Origin: Myxococcales bacterium
GTDB lineage: Bacteria > Myxococcota_A > Polyangia > Polyangiales > Polyangiaceae
DNA length: 64,000 nt
Reading direction: 5' to 3'
NCBI GenBank assembly: GCA_016794345.1
Contig: JAEUKE010000138.1
Location: 62,001-126,000 of the forward strand
Each line of letters starts with the position of its first letter. The first letter of the stretch is position 1. Made by a program: the position numbers and the translations under genes. The notes under the pieces were generated by a model. It had not been told where the DNA came from. It saw nothing but the letters and a program-made list of their open reading frames with translations, and ran no database searches. Of the stretch, positions 1-7,695 are shown in pieces.

Positions 1-198
1 GTCTCGGGGGTCACGAACCTGTACCTGCTCGACCGCGCCATGACGGAGTGGTCACCCTTCTTCGAGCCCGTGAGCCACGGCCCACACTTCGATCTCACGC
101 GCCCGCCGACGAGCGTGCTGGACGCCTTCCCGAAGGACGCATTCGTGCCGCGTATCAAGCTGAAGACGTCGCGCCGTGCAGCGGGTGTCTGCAGTTGA
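1..198 (+). CDS. C-terminal fragment of an unidentified protein
   Basis: The window opens inside an open frame that continues for 65 codons to a TGA at 196-198. The visible part has no cysteine heme motif and no membrane segment, and I do not recognise the family. It ends 20 bases before the ATG of the nine-heme cytochrome and runs in the same direction, so the two are probably co-transcribed. Its start lies left of the window. Codon use is like that of the neighbours, with high third-position G/C. Confidence 0.6.
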   Translation, partial: VSGVTNLYLLDRAMTEWSPFFEPVSHGPHFDLTRPPTSVLDAFPKDAFVPRIKLKTSRRAAGVCS

Positions 199-218
199 TC
201 CGAGGTCGAGGAGAGACG

Positions 219-2063
219 ATGGCCACCCGAGGTCGAGTCAGGAAGACGTGGGGCGCGCTCGCGTCGGTCGCGGTGCTCGCGCTCGTTCCGCCTGCGTCGG
301 CCGACGAGGGCGCGGCCTGCCTGCAATGCCACCAGGATCAGGTGAGCGCACACGCGTACGACGCCTCGGTGCACACCGATCTGGCGTGCACCGCGTGTCA
401 CAAGGCCGACCCCCAAGCCACGCCGCCGTCCGGCCGCAACCAGAAATGCTCGGCGGCGTTCGTCACCACCCAATGCAGCCAGTGCCACGCGGAGCAGTCG
501 GCGAAACACGACGCGAGCGTCCACGGGAGCGAGCGGTCCACGACCGGCTGCGTCGGGTGCCACAGCGATATCCACTCGCTGCAATCGCACAAGGGCGACA
601 AGCTGCGGCACGCCGAGACCTGCAGCGGCTGCCACTCGCGCCAGCAGGCCTTCTTCGACTCGGTCCACTACCTCGCGCTCGAGCAGGGCAACGCGGACGC
701 CCCCGCTTGCACCGACTGTCATGGCACGCACGACGTCGCCAGGGTGGACAACGACTCCAAGGGCCGCGAGTTCCACACCCGTGCGTGCCTGACTTGCCAC
801 GACGACGCCGAGAAGATGAAGCGGAGCGACGTCACGCCGATCGCCGGCAAGACGTTCTTCGAGGGCTTCCACGGCAAGAACGTAAGCCTCGGCTACCCGG
901 AGAAGGTGGCCGGCTGCGCCGACTGCCACGGGTCGCACCAGGTCCTCGCCGCCGAGGACCCGGCATCCAAGGTTAACGCCAAGAACCTCCCGGACACGTG
1001 TGGCCAGTGTCACGCGGGCGCGAGCGCGTCGTTCACCCGATACAACCCACACGCCGACGATCGCGATCGCAGCGAGAACGCGACGCTCTACTGGACGCGG
1101 ATCGCGATGACCACGCTCCTCGTCGTGACGTTCCTCTTCTTCTGGGTGCACTCGGTCCTGTGGGCGCTGCGGTCGTTCATCGAGCGCCGCGCGAAGCTCG
1201 CCACTGGCCTCGTGCTGCACCCGCCCGCCAAGCGCACGTACCGGCGGTTCACGCCGACGCAGATCGCGCTGCACATGGTCGTGGTCGTGAGCTTCCTCAC
1301 GCTGGCGTTCACCGGGCTACCGCTGAAGTTCGCGGGCACCGGGTGGGGGCGCTCGCTCATGAGCACCATCGGCGGGCCCCAGATCGCGCGCCACCTGCAC
1401 CACAGCGCCGCCGTCGTCACGTTCGGCTACTTCTCCGTCGCGCTGGTGATGAGCTTCCGGTTCCTCTTCCGGCCCGCTCGGCCCGGCGGCACGTGGTGGT
1501 CGCGGCTCGTCGGGCCGGACTCGCTGCTCCCGGTCAAACGCGACTGGACCGACATGAAGGCGATGTTCCGCTGGTTCTTCTTCAAAGGACCCAAGCCGAC
1601 CTTCGAGCGCTGGACCTATTGGGAGAAGTTCGACTTCCTCGCTGTCTTCTGGGGCATGTTCGCGATCGGCCTGAGCGGTCTCTTGCTCTGGTTCCCGGAG
1701 GCAGCGGCCCACGTCGTTCCGGGGTGGATGTTCAACGTCGCGACGATCGTCCACTCCGATGAGGCCTTGCTCGCCACCGGCTTCATCTTCACGGTCCACT
1801 TCTTCAACACACACTTCCGGCCCGAGAAGTTTCCGATGGACACGGTCATCTTCGACGGGCGCGTGAGCGACCACGAGATGTCGGAGGAGCGCGGCGATCA
1901 GCTGGCTCGCCTTCGAGCCGAGGGACGTCTCGAGGAGCTCGTGGTCGAGAGCCCGACCTCGCTGGGCTGGTCGCTCTTCTACCGCGCGTTTGGCTTTGGC
2001 GCCGTCGCGCTCGGGCTATCGCTCGCCGTCGCGATGGGCTGGGCGCTGATGACGGGGCACTGA
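219..2063 (+). CDS. Nine-heme cytochrome c fused to cytochrome b membrane domain (CbcL-like)
   Basis: Probable quinol oxidase of the cytoplasmic membrane that passes electrons to periplasmic multiheme cytochromes. The start chosen is ATG 219, preceded by GAGGAGAG; it gives a signal peptide ending near PPASA (residue 28). Residues about 34-265 hold nine CXXCH motifs: CLQCH, CTACH, CSQCH, CVGCH, CSGCH, CTDCH, CLTCH, CADCH and CGQCH. After that come six hydrophobic segments (about 294-316, 347-368, 397-417, 471-492, 509-530, 590-611) with histidines suited to b hemes (LHMVV, HLHH, IVHSDE, FTVHFF). Nine c hemes followed by a HydC/FdnI-type b domain is the architecture known for Geobacter CbcL. 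The length is 614 residues. A longer GTG start upstream adds a basic stretch without a signal and overlaps the preceding gene. The function is inferred from architecture only. Confidence 0.8.
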   Translation: MATRGRVRKTWGALASVAVLALVPPASADEGAACLQCHQDQVSAHAYDASVHTDLACTACHKADPQATPPSGRNQKCSAAFVTTQCSQCHAEQSAKHDASVHGSERSTTGCVGCHSDIHSLQSHKGDKLRHAETCSGCHSRQQAFFDSVHYLALEQGNADAPACTDCHGTHDVARVDNDSKGREFHTRACLTCHDDAEKMKRSDVTPIAGKTFFEGFHGKNVSLGYPEKVAGCADCHGSHQVLAAEDPASKVNAKNLPDTCGQCHAGASASFTRYNPHADDRDRSENATLYWTRIAMTTLLVVTFLFFWVHSVLWALRSFIERRAKLATGLVLHPPAKRTYRRFTPTQIALHMVVVVSFLTLAFTGLPLKFAGTGWGRSLMSTIGGPQIARHLHHSAAVVTFGYFSVALVMSFRFLFRPARPGGTWWSRLVGPDSLLPVKRDWTDMKAMFRWFFFKGPKPTFERWTYWEKFDFLAVFWGMFAIGLSGLLLWFPEAAAHVVPGWMFNVATIVHSDEALLATGFIFTVHFFNTHFRPEKFPMDTVIFDGRVSDHEMSEERGDQLARLRAEGRLEELVVESPTSLGWSLFYRAFGFGAVALGLSLAVAMGWALMTGH

Positions 2064-2098
2064 TGACGAACCGCCGATGACGAAACATCGATGAGGGA

Positions 2099-2120
2099 GC
2101 GCCGCGCGTGGGCGCGGCGC
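2099..2120. terminator. Hairpin between convergent genes
   Basis: A perfect 9-bp stem (GCGCCGCGC / GCGCGGCGC) with a GTGG loop sits between the stop of the nine-heme cytochrome and the stop of the facing lipoprotein gene. There is no T-run, so termination is inferred from position and stem strength. It could serve both strands. Confidence 0.4.
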
Positions 2121-2128
2121 AGGACGCT

Positions 2129-3169
2129 TCACTCGCCGCCCTGGCAGCTCCGGATCCACGTCGTGATCTGGCGTACGGTCGCCTCGTCAGGGCGGTTCTC
2201 GCGGACGTTGTCGGGCGGCATCGGCATCCCGGTGATCAGACCTTGCCGGAGGCGCTCGGTCTCGCCGGGCGCGAGCGTGGCCGCGTCGACCTCCGTCGCG
2301 GCGAGCATCTTGTAGACGAGGTAGCTGTTGCCTGGGTCGCCCGGGGAGAGCACGGGCATCCCCGCGCCGAGCTTGGCGGGCGTCTTCGCGCCGAGCTGGT
2401 TTCCGGTCGCGCCGACGCTGCCGCCGTGTGCAGCGCGGGTCCCCGTTGCGAGCGCGCGATCGAGCGAGTCGAGCTCCAGCCCTGCGGGCGGCTCGTTGGC
2501 GGGCGCGTCGGGGGTCGCCTCGGGACGGCGGATGTGACAGCTCGCGCAGACGCCGAACGACGTCGCCGTCTGCTCGCAGGTCGCGTCGTCGACAACGGGC
2601 GGCAGCTGGGGCTCGAGGCCTCCCGGATCGACGACCTGGAAAAACAGCTCCCGGCGCTCCTCCAGCCGAGCGCCGTCGAACGCGCGAAAGCCAGCGCCCT
2701 CGCCCTCGCCCTGCGCCCGGTAGACGGTGAGGTAGTGGGTCGCGGCGGGCAAGAGCGACGGAGTCTGCCCCGGGTCCACGTAGTACGTCACGACGCGCCC
2801 GGCCGGGTCGTAGGTCACGTTCAGGAGGACGCCGCCCTCGCAGTCCTCCGCGCTCTCGACGGGGTTGGGGTCGCTGCGTAGGCAGACCGCCTGCCGCGTC
2901 GCGGTGCGCGGATCGAGGTAGCGGTCGAACACGAGCTCGATGCGCGTGTTGGCGAGCGCTTGGCTGGAGCCGTCCGCGGCGACGTCCGACTGCACCGGGC
3001 CAGCAGTCGTCACACGCGCGGCGACGAGGTGGAGCGCAGGCCCGGAGCTGGGCTTGGGGTCTGGGCTCTCCACGTCACAGCCCGCGGCAGCCCATACGAC
3101 TGCAGCCGCGAGGACCGAGGACCGAACAGGCGATGCCCGAGGTGGCCGGCGTGACGGCGTGACGCTCAG
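2129..3169 (-). CDS. Monoheme cytochrome c lipoprotein with Ig-like N-terminal domain
   Basis: Predicted outer-membrane or periplasmic lipoprotein: a hydrophobic leader ends in the lipobox WAAAGC. An N-terminal part of about 110 residues resembles bacterial Ig-like (Big_5/SbsA type) domains (IELVFDRYLDP). The C-terminal part has one CASCH heme site, then MPVLSPGDPGNSYLVYKM and MPMPPD, typical of c-type cytochrome domains of large secreted proteins in Planctomycetes and Myxococcota, and ends with IRSC. No ATG, GTG or TTG occurs in frame near the signal peptide. The best candidate is a CTG at 3169 whose last two bases are shared with the TGA of the preceding gene, so the start is uncertain. It is the last gene of the porin-cytochrome run. 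It may accept electrons from the conduit or anchor it. Confidence 0.65.
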   Translation of the reverse strand: MSVTPSRRPPRASPVRSSVLAAAVVWAAAGCDVESPDPKPSSGPALHLVAARVTTAGPVQSDVAADGSSQALANTRIELVFDRYLDPRTATRQAVCLRSDPNPVESAEDCEGGVLLNVTYDPAGRVVTYYVDPGQTPSLLPAATHYLTVYRAQGEGEGAGFRAFDGARLEERRELFFQVVDPGGLEPQLPPVVDDATCEQTATSFGVCASCHIRRPEATPDAPANEPPAGLELDSLDRALATGTRAAHGGSVGATGNQLGAKTPAKLGAGMPVLSPGDPGNSYLVYKMLAATEVDAATLAPGETERLRQGLITGMPMPPDNVRENRPDEATVRQITTWIRSCQGGE

Positions 3170-3420
3170 GACTCGGCGTAGAGCATCAGCTGCTCTTTCA
3201 CGACCTTGTCGCTCACGCCCGTCGCGATGTGATCCTTCAGACAGTCCGCCAGAGTGATCAACATCTCGTCCACGCCCTTGTCCTCGATGAGCTTCGCAAG
3301 AAGTGCGCGCGCTTCTTTCCCATCGTCCTCGCGGAGAAAGCCCCGCACTGTCTCGAGCGAAATCTCGCCCTGAAAGTCCAGGTACATGTTCTCGAGGAGG
3401 TACCGCACGAGCTCCTTCAC
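3166..3420 (-). CDS. Conserved-looking 84-residue protein of unknown function
   Basis: A small acidic, helical protein (VKELVRYLLENMYLDFQGEI ... LMLYAES) with no signal peptide, so probably cytoplasmic. The start is GTG 3420, with AAGGAG seven bases upstream; a longer open frame upstream has no ribosome site. It overlaps the start region of the monoheme lipoprotein and lies about 105 bases after the 13-heme cytochrome, so it is likely in the same transcript. I do not recognise the family. The single cysteine is not in a heme motif. Confidence 0.7.
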   Translation of the reverse strand: MKELVRYLLENMYLDFQGEISLETVRGFLREDDGKEARALLAKLIEDKGVDEMLITLADCLKDHIATGVSDKVVKEQLMLYAES

Positions 3421-3525
3421 GCTTGTTCTCCTTCGGGCAAGGCCGACAATGGCTATACGGCGAGCCACCCAGGTCAGGCAAGCAATTCGCACCCGACGGC
3501 GTGGAAAAAACCGAGGGCGCGCGGG

Positions 3526-4887
3526 TCATTGGCACTTTCTCAGGCCCGCGTCGCCGGGACCATGGCAGACGAGACAGGGGCGCGGGTTGCGGGCGAACGG
3601 CTGGCTGCAGCGCTCGGAAAAGCCGCTCGGGTGGGGGTTCACGCCCGCGCCGCCCGCGACGCCTTTGGTGGCGTGGCAGGTCGCACAGTCTCGCTCGGCG
3701 TGGCAGGAAACACAGGTGTTCAGGTTCCGCTCCGCCTCCCAGGCGTGGTGGTCGGCGCCGCGAGGGGCGTAGGTCCACGTGGCGGGCGGAGGATGGAAGC
3801 GGGCGCCCGTCGGCCGGTTGCCGACCGGTCCGTCGCGCGCGACGCCGACGCGGCGGTGGCAGTCACCGCAGAACTGCGTCTCTTGATGGCAGCTCGTGCA
3901 CCGGGGGTTGTCGAGGCGCGCGGCCGTCTGGTGCATGGTGATCCAATCGTTCGGGTGCACCCGCCGGTCGCGAATGCGCCCGTCGTGGCAGGCCGCGCAG
4001 TCTTCCTCCTGGTGGCAGCTCGCGCAGTACTGGCTGTCGGTCCCGGCGACAGACTTGTGTCGCTCGATCCAGTCGGGCGTGTGGCCGGACAGGTGGAGCC
4101 AGTCCGGGGGAAGGAGCTGACCGGTCGCGAACTCCACCATCATCTTTCCTGACTGTTCTGTCAGATGACAGGTGGTGCACTCGCCGCGCGCCTCTCCCCG
4201 CGCGGGCACCGGCAGGCCGTGGCAGCCGAAGCAGCCCGCCATTCGCGGGAGCTGCTCGCGCGTGGCGAGCTCGAGCTCTTCGATCCTGCCGTGACACTGG
4301 GCGCAGCCGACGTTTCGATCGAGGTGTTTCTTGTGGTTGAAGCGGAGGTTGGGCGGGGGCAAGACGAAGCGCGCGACGCGCCCCGTCGCTCCGGCGTTGT
4401 CGCCGAGGTGGCAGTAGCTGCACTGCCCGCTCTCCTCCTTGCCCGCCACGACGCGGTTGAGATCCGCGTGGCTGACGTCGTGGCAGGCGTCACACGTCTT
4501 CTCGGGCGCGGGCAGCAGGCGGTCGGTCGCCTCCTCGCTCCCGTGTGCGGGGTGACAGCTCTTGCAGGAGAGCTTGAGCTCCTTGACGTGTTTCTTGTGG
4601 TTGAAGCGGAGCGCCAGCGTCTGGGGCGGGAAGATCTCGTCGCTCGGGACGGGGCTCACGTCCGCTCCCGGCGGCATCCACGCGAGCGGGACCGGCTCGC
4701 CGTCGGGCAGGGGCGTGAGACCGGAGCGCTGTTTGGGAGCGGCCGCGGGGAGCTTCGGCGACGCGGGAGCCTCGTCGGCTTCCGCTGCCGGCAGCCACAC
4801 GCCGAGCGCCACGGCGAGCGCGAGCGCGCCGAGCAGGAGGGCGAGAGAGGCGAGGGGGCGGGGGAGGCGGCTCGGCAACGTCTTCAC
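3526..4887 (-). CDS. 13-heme periplasmic cytochrome c of a porin-cytochrome conduit
   Basis: Secreted multiheme cytochrome of 453 residues. A signal peptide (LASLALLLGALALAV, cut near AEA) has no lipobox. Thirteen CXXCH motifs follow: CKSCH, CDACH, CSYCH, CAQCH, CFGCH, CTTCH, CASCH, CAACH, CTSCH, CGDCH, CVSCH, CATCH and CLVCH. Two RFNHKKH stretches precede hemes 1 and 4, as in cytochrome c3/c7 folds. In the second half the hemes come in three close pairs, a repeated cassette. The start is GTG 4887, overlapping the porin stop as GTGA, so translation is coupled to the porin. By analogy with MtrA or Geobacter porin-cytochrome modules it would sit in or under the porin and pass electrons across the outer membrane. 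The analogy rests on heme count and on the neighbour. Confidence 0.8.
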   Translation of the reverse strand: MKTLPSRLPRPLASLALLLGALALAVALGVWLPAAEADEAPASPKLPAAAPKQRSGLTPLPDGEPVPLAWMPPGADVSPVPSDEIFPPQTLALRFNHKKHVKELKLSCKSCHPAHGSEEATDRLLPAPEKTCDACHDVSHADLNRVVAGKEESGQCSYCHLGDNAGATGRVARFVLPPPNLRFNHKKHLDRNVGCAQCHGRIEELELATREQLPRMAGCFGCHGLPVPARGEARGECTTCHLTEQSGKMMVEFATGQLLPPDWLHLSGHTPDWIERHKSVAGTDSQYCASCHQEEDCAACHDGRIRDRRVHPNDWITMHQTAARLDNPRCTSCHQETQFCGDCHRRVGVARDGPVGNRPTGARFHPPPATWTYAPRGADHHAWEAERNLNTCVSCHAERDCATCHATKGVAGGAGVNPHPSGFSERCSQPFARNPRPCLVCHGPGDAGLRKCQ

Positions 4888-6554
4888 CTGACCCAGAGGA
4901 TGTCGAGGCGCGCGAGCACGCGGAACCGCTGGCCGACGCGCGCGTTGATGTCGTGCTCCCACTCGGCGCCGAGCCGCGTGATGTCGATCGGCTTGTACCC
5001 GCCCCCGACGACGTAGCCGAAGCTCGTCGTGTGGTCGTTTTCGGCGCGCGGATCGGTGAAGTCGTACACCGAGAAGCGGCCGCCGAGCGCGTAGCGTCCC
5101 CCGTCGAAGAGCTTCTCGCCGCCGGCGTCGCCGCCGACCCGGTGCCCGCGCGCGCCGGCCTGGACCATGCTGCGGAGCTCCACCGAGCCCAGCGTGCTCC
5201 GGTAACGCGCGGCGAGCTGTCCGAGGCCGTCCACCTCGTAGACGGTGGGTCGGTTCTCGTCCGCGCTCGTCACGTCTGCGAGGCGTGTCCCGGAGGGCCC
5301 AGCGTTGATGGGATCGACCTTCGTCGGATCGACGACGGCGGTCTCGAAGCAGTCCTTCGGGAGGTTGAGCGCGCGGCACTGGATGCCTCCGAGCTCCTCC
5401 GGATCGCCCTCGGTCGCCCAGAGCCGCGCGCCGCCCGAGGCCGCGAGATCGATCTCCTTCGTGAAGCGGACGGCGACGCGCCCGGTCGCCGTGGTCGAAG
5501 GCTCGTGTGTGAACCAGTTGAAGATCGAGTCCGCGTCGAAGGTCGGCCTGTAGTGATCGGCGTCGGCGCCGATCGTGACCTTGTCCCCTGCGTAGACCTC
5601 GACCCCGCCGTACGCGGTCGCGAAGGTCTCGTTGTAGAGGTCGTAGGAGAGGCCGCCTTTGAGGCCGCCGAGATCGGGCTTGTTGACGTAGCCGGCCCAG
5701 CCGACGCGCTCGCTCGAGAGGCGCAGACCGTCGACGGTCGGGTAGCCGCCGCCGGCCGGCACGGGGAACTGGCTCGTGAACGCCTCCCCGGTGTTGTAGA
5801 CGCGCCGGTAGGAGAGCCGCGCGTGAACCCAGCTCGGCCCCGCGCTCTCGAGCGCAGCGCCGAAGGCGGGCGCGACCGCGGCGAACTGGTACGACGGGTA
5901 GTCGCTCGAGCGCGGACCCTCCGCCTCGTCGAAGCCCGCGCGCGCGCCACGCCAGACACCCTGGCTCTCGTAGCGGCTCGTCGAGAGCGGCAGCCCTCCG
6001 CGCTGCTCCAGCCCGCCGTAGGCCTCGACGTCGAGATAAAAGGGCGTCGAGACCCTCACGAGGCCGCCGTCGAAAGACCACCAGCCGAGCGCGTCGGTCA
6101 CGTATTGGCGCCCTGCTTTGAACCCCAACCATCCGTCGGCCAGGTTTTTTCCCTCGATGTACGCGTACATCAGATCGAACCGCGCGATCGCGAGGCCGGG
6201 CACGAAGTTGCTCCCGCGCGCGACGTCGAAGCTCGTCTCGGCGTCGGCCTGGTCGGACGGAAGCTGGTTGCCGATGCCAAAATCCGCGTCGACTCTCCCG
6301 AGGACCCGCAGGTTGTAGTCGGGCTCGCCGGGCTTCGCGTCCCCCTGCAGGTGATAGAGGCTGAAGCCGACCGTCTGCAAGAGACGTCGGCGCTCGAGGC
6401 GGTACCCCCACGGGCTCCCGACGTCGTAGCTCTGCGCGGCGGTCGTGGACGACAGCTCGACGTCCACCGCCGAGGCGGTGCCCGAGTGGGTCAGCCCCGC
6501 GAGACCCATCGCGCAGACGAGCGCGCGGGCCTGGATGATGCCCCGACCTCTCAC
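4884..6554 (-). CDS. Outer-membrane beta-barrel porin of the cytochrome conduit
   Basis: A 556-residue protein with a signal peptide (ending near SGTASA) and then many alternating polar/hydrophobic strands rich in Tyr, Gly and Asp. It ends in LDILWVR, compatible with a barrel insertion signal. The start is GTG 6554, which overlaps the TGA of the upstream small gene as GTGA; a later ATG about 15 codons downstream would shorten the signal. The gene directly downstream, also coupled by a GTGA overlap, is a 13-heme cytochrome. Porin plus periplasmic multiheme cytochrome is the hallmark of Mtr and Pcc extracellular electron-transfer conduits. The protein is shorter than MtrB-class barrels (around 700 residues), so the barrel may have fewer strands. 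The barrel call is from composition and context. Confidence 0.7.
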   Translation of the reverse strand: MRGRGIIQARALVCAMGLAGLTHSGTASAVDVELSSTTAAQSYDVGSPWGYRLERRRLLQTVGFSLYHLQGDAKPGEPDYNLRVLGRVDADFGIGNQLPSDQADAETSFDVARGSNFVPGLAIARFDLMYAYIEGKNLADGWLGFKAGRQYVTDALGWWSFDGGLVRVSTPFYLDVEAYGGLEQRGGLPLSTSRYESQGVWRGARAGFDEAEGPRSSDYPSYQFAAVAPAFGAALESAGPSWVHARLSYRRVYNTGEAFTSQFPVPAGGGYPTVDGLRLSSERVGWAGYVNKPDLGGLKGGLSYDLYNETFATAYGGVEVYAGDKVTIGADADHYRPTFDADSIFNWFTHEPSTTATGRVAVRFTKEIDLAASGGARLWATEGDPEELGGIQCRALNLPKDCFETAVVDPTKVDPINAGPSGTRLADVTSADENRPTVYEVDGLGQLAARYRSTLGSVELRSMVQAGARGHRVGGDAGGEKLFDGGRYALGGRFSVYDFTDPRAENDHTTSFGYVVGGGYKPIDITRLGAEWEHDINARVGQRFRVLARLDILWVR

Positions 6555-6703
6555 GCGTCCGATGCCCGCTGCGCGCCGAGCTCCGCCGCGACTTGGTCGT
6601 CGAAGGTGTCGGCGACCGCGGCGAATTGCGTGCGGAGCTGCCCGAGCTTCACGAGCGCGGCCTCGGGCGTCCGCCGCCCGGCCGCGACGAGTTGGTCCAC
6701 CAT
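6551..6703 (-). CDS. Small 50-residue protein coupled to the porin gene
   Basis: A 50-codon frame beginning MVDQLVAAGRRTPEAAL and ending GAQRASDA, with third-position G/C bias like real genes here. Its TGA overlaps the GTG of the porin gene in a GTGA junction, the same arrangement as porin to cytochrome; this is the main reason to accept it. No signal peptide is seen. A stop lies upstream in frame, so ATG 6703 is the only normal start. The sequence is predicted helical (EAALVKLGQLRTQFAAVADT). Function unknown; it could be a small accessory or translation-coupling leader. Confidence 0.55.
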   Translation of the reverse strand: MVDQLVAAGRRTPEAALVKLGQLRTQFAAVADTFDDQVAAELGAQRASDA

Positions 6704-6755
6704 CGCGGGCCGAATGGTCGCGGATGGAGCCTTGCGCTGTCAACGCGCACGGGGC

Positions 6756-7520
6756 TCAGCGTCGCGAGAACCCCCCGCTCGCGTCGAGGACGTAGTCGTC
6801 GAGGTCGACGATCGCCTTCGTCACGGTGGCGATCGAGCCCGCCGGGACCTTCCAGCCCTTCAGGACGAAGCCTTCGCAGACCTTGTTCTTGATGCGCACC
6901 GACTCCTCCGCCTCGAGCAGCTTGAGGAGGGGCTCGATGCTCTCCGTGCGGGACTGCGCGAAGGTCGACTGGACGGCGTGGAACCTGACGGTCTCGTTAG
7001 CGTCGTCGAAGAAGCGCTCGAGCGCCGTGTGGATGGCGTCGCCCTTCACGTCCTGCAGGGCGGAGACGACCTGGAGCTTGGGCTCGACGTTGCGCGAGTA
7101 CTCCGTGTCGAACGACTCCGCCAGCCGCAGGAGCTCGTCGCGGTACTCGTCGTCGTCGAGGATGGCGTGCAGGATCCGGAGGGGCCAGGTGAGGACCTCC
7201 GCCTTCTGGCAAAACTCCCGGACCGGCTCGAGCATCGGGCGACCCGCCGCCACCACGGCGTCGAAGGCGTTCTCCTTCTCCTCCTGGTCGGTGATGGAGG
7301 GGTCGATGGAGAAGGTGAAGCGCTTGAGCAGCGCTTCCGCTGCTTCGGCCGTCTTCATCGCGGCAAGATCGCGGATCGCGTCCCCGCGGTCGTAGGGTTG
7401 GGCGCGCTTGTCGGCGACGATCTTCGCGAGCTGCGCGACCTTCTTGTTCGCCGGCTGCTTCTTTGCCTCCGCCGGGGGAGGAGGGGAGGAGCCGCGCTTC
7501 AGGAAGTCGAAAAGGCCCAT
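6756..7520 (-). CDS. HEAT-repeat-like cytoplasmic protein
   Basis: A 254-residue protein starting MGLFDFLKRG, followed by a Pro/Lys-rich linker and then helical repeats with HEAT-like spacing (DAIRDLAAMKTAEAAEALLK, AVVAAGRPMLEPVREF, LQVVSALQDVKGDAIHTALE). There is no signal peptide or membrane segment. ATG 7520 is chosen because MGLFDFLK is a common start for such proteins; an upstream in-frame start adds 14 residues. It precedes the 50-residue gene by 52 bases on the same strand and may be the first gene of the conduit operon. A scaffold role is inferred from the fold only. Confidence 0.7.
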   Translation of the reverse strand: MGLFDFLKRGSSPPPPAEAKKQPANKKVAQLAKIVADKRAQPYDRGDAIRDLAAMKTAEAAEALLKRFTFSIDPSITDQEEKENAFDAVVAAGRPMLEPVREFCQKAEVLTWPLRILHAILDDDEYRDELLRLAESFDTEYSRNVEPKLQVVSALQDVKGDAIHTALERFFDDANETVRFHAVQSTFAQSRTESIEPLLKLLEAEESVRIKNKVCEGFVLKGWKVPAGSIATVTKAIVDLDDYVLDASGGFSRR

Positions 7521-7529
7521 GTCGGCGGC

Positions 7530-7548
7530 GCCCAGCATGGTGCTGGGC
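7530..7548. other. 8-bp hairpin just upstream of the HEAT gene start
   Basis: GCCCAGCA / TGCTGGGC with a TGG loop lies about 10 bases before ATG 7520 on the minus strand, inside the expected 5' leader. It could limit ribosome access. No strong Shine-Dalgarno is visible there. Confidence 0.3.
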
Positions 7549-7622
7549 AGACACGATCGCAAGCCCTGCGAAGCAGAACACGTGCCGGCTCGCCCCTCCG
7601 TGTCATCGACGGCCCAAATGCA

Positions 7623-7658
7623 CTCGAGCGGGGCTCGCTTCTGCGCGCCCCGCTCGAG
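7623..7658. terminator. CTCGAGCGGGG hairpin after the second outer-membrane barrel gene
   Basis: An 11-bp perfect inverted repeat (CTCGAGCGGGG / CCCCGCTCGAG) with a 14-base loop, 38 bases past the stop of the minus-strand barrel gene. The same GAGCGGGG core recurs at 25188-25210 and 40247-40272, each time just after a gene, which supports a terminator role. Confidence 0.55.
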
Positions 7659-7695
7659 CTCCTCCGGGCCGAAGCCCGAACCTGTCCTCTTGCCT

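Noticed and set aside
3526..6411. One 961-residue protein covering the 13-heme cytochrome and the porin region
   Set aside because: Only the last 453 residues make sense. The first 508 are the porin gene read in the wrong frame. The GTG at 4887 with signal peptide is the true start.
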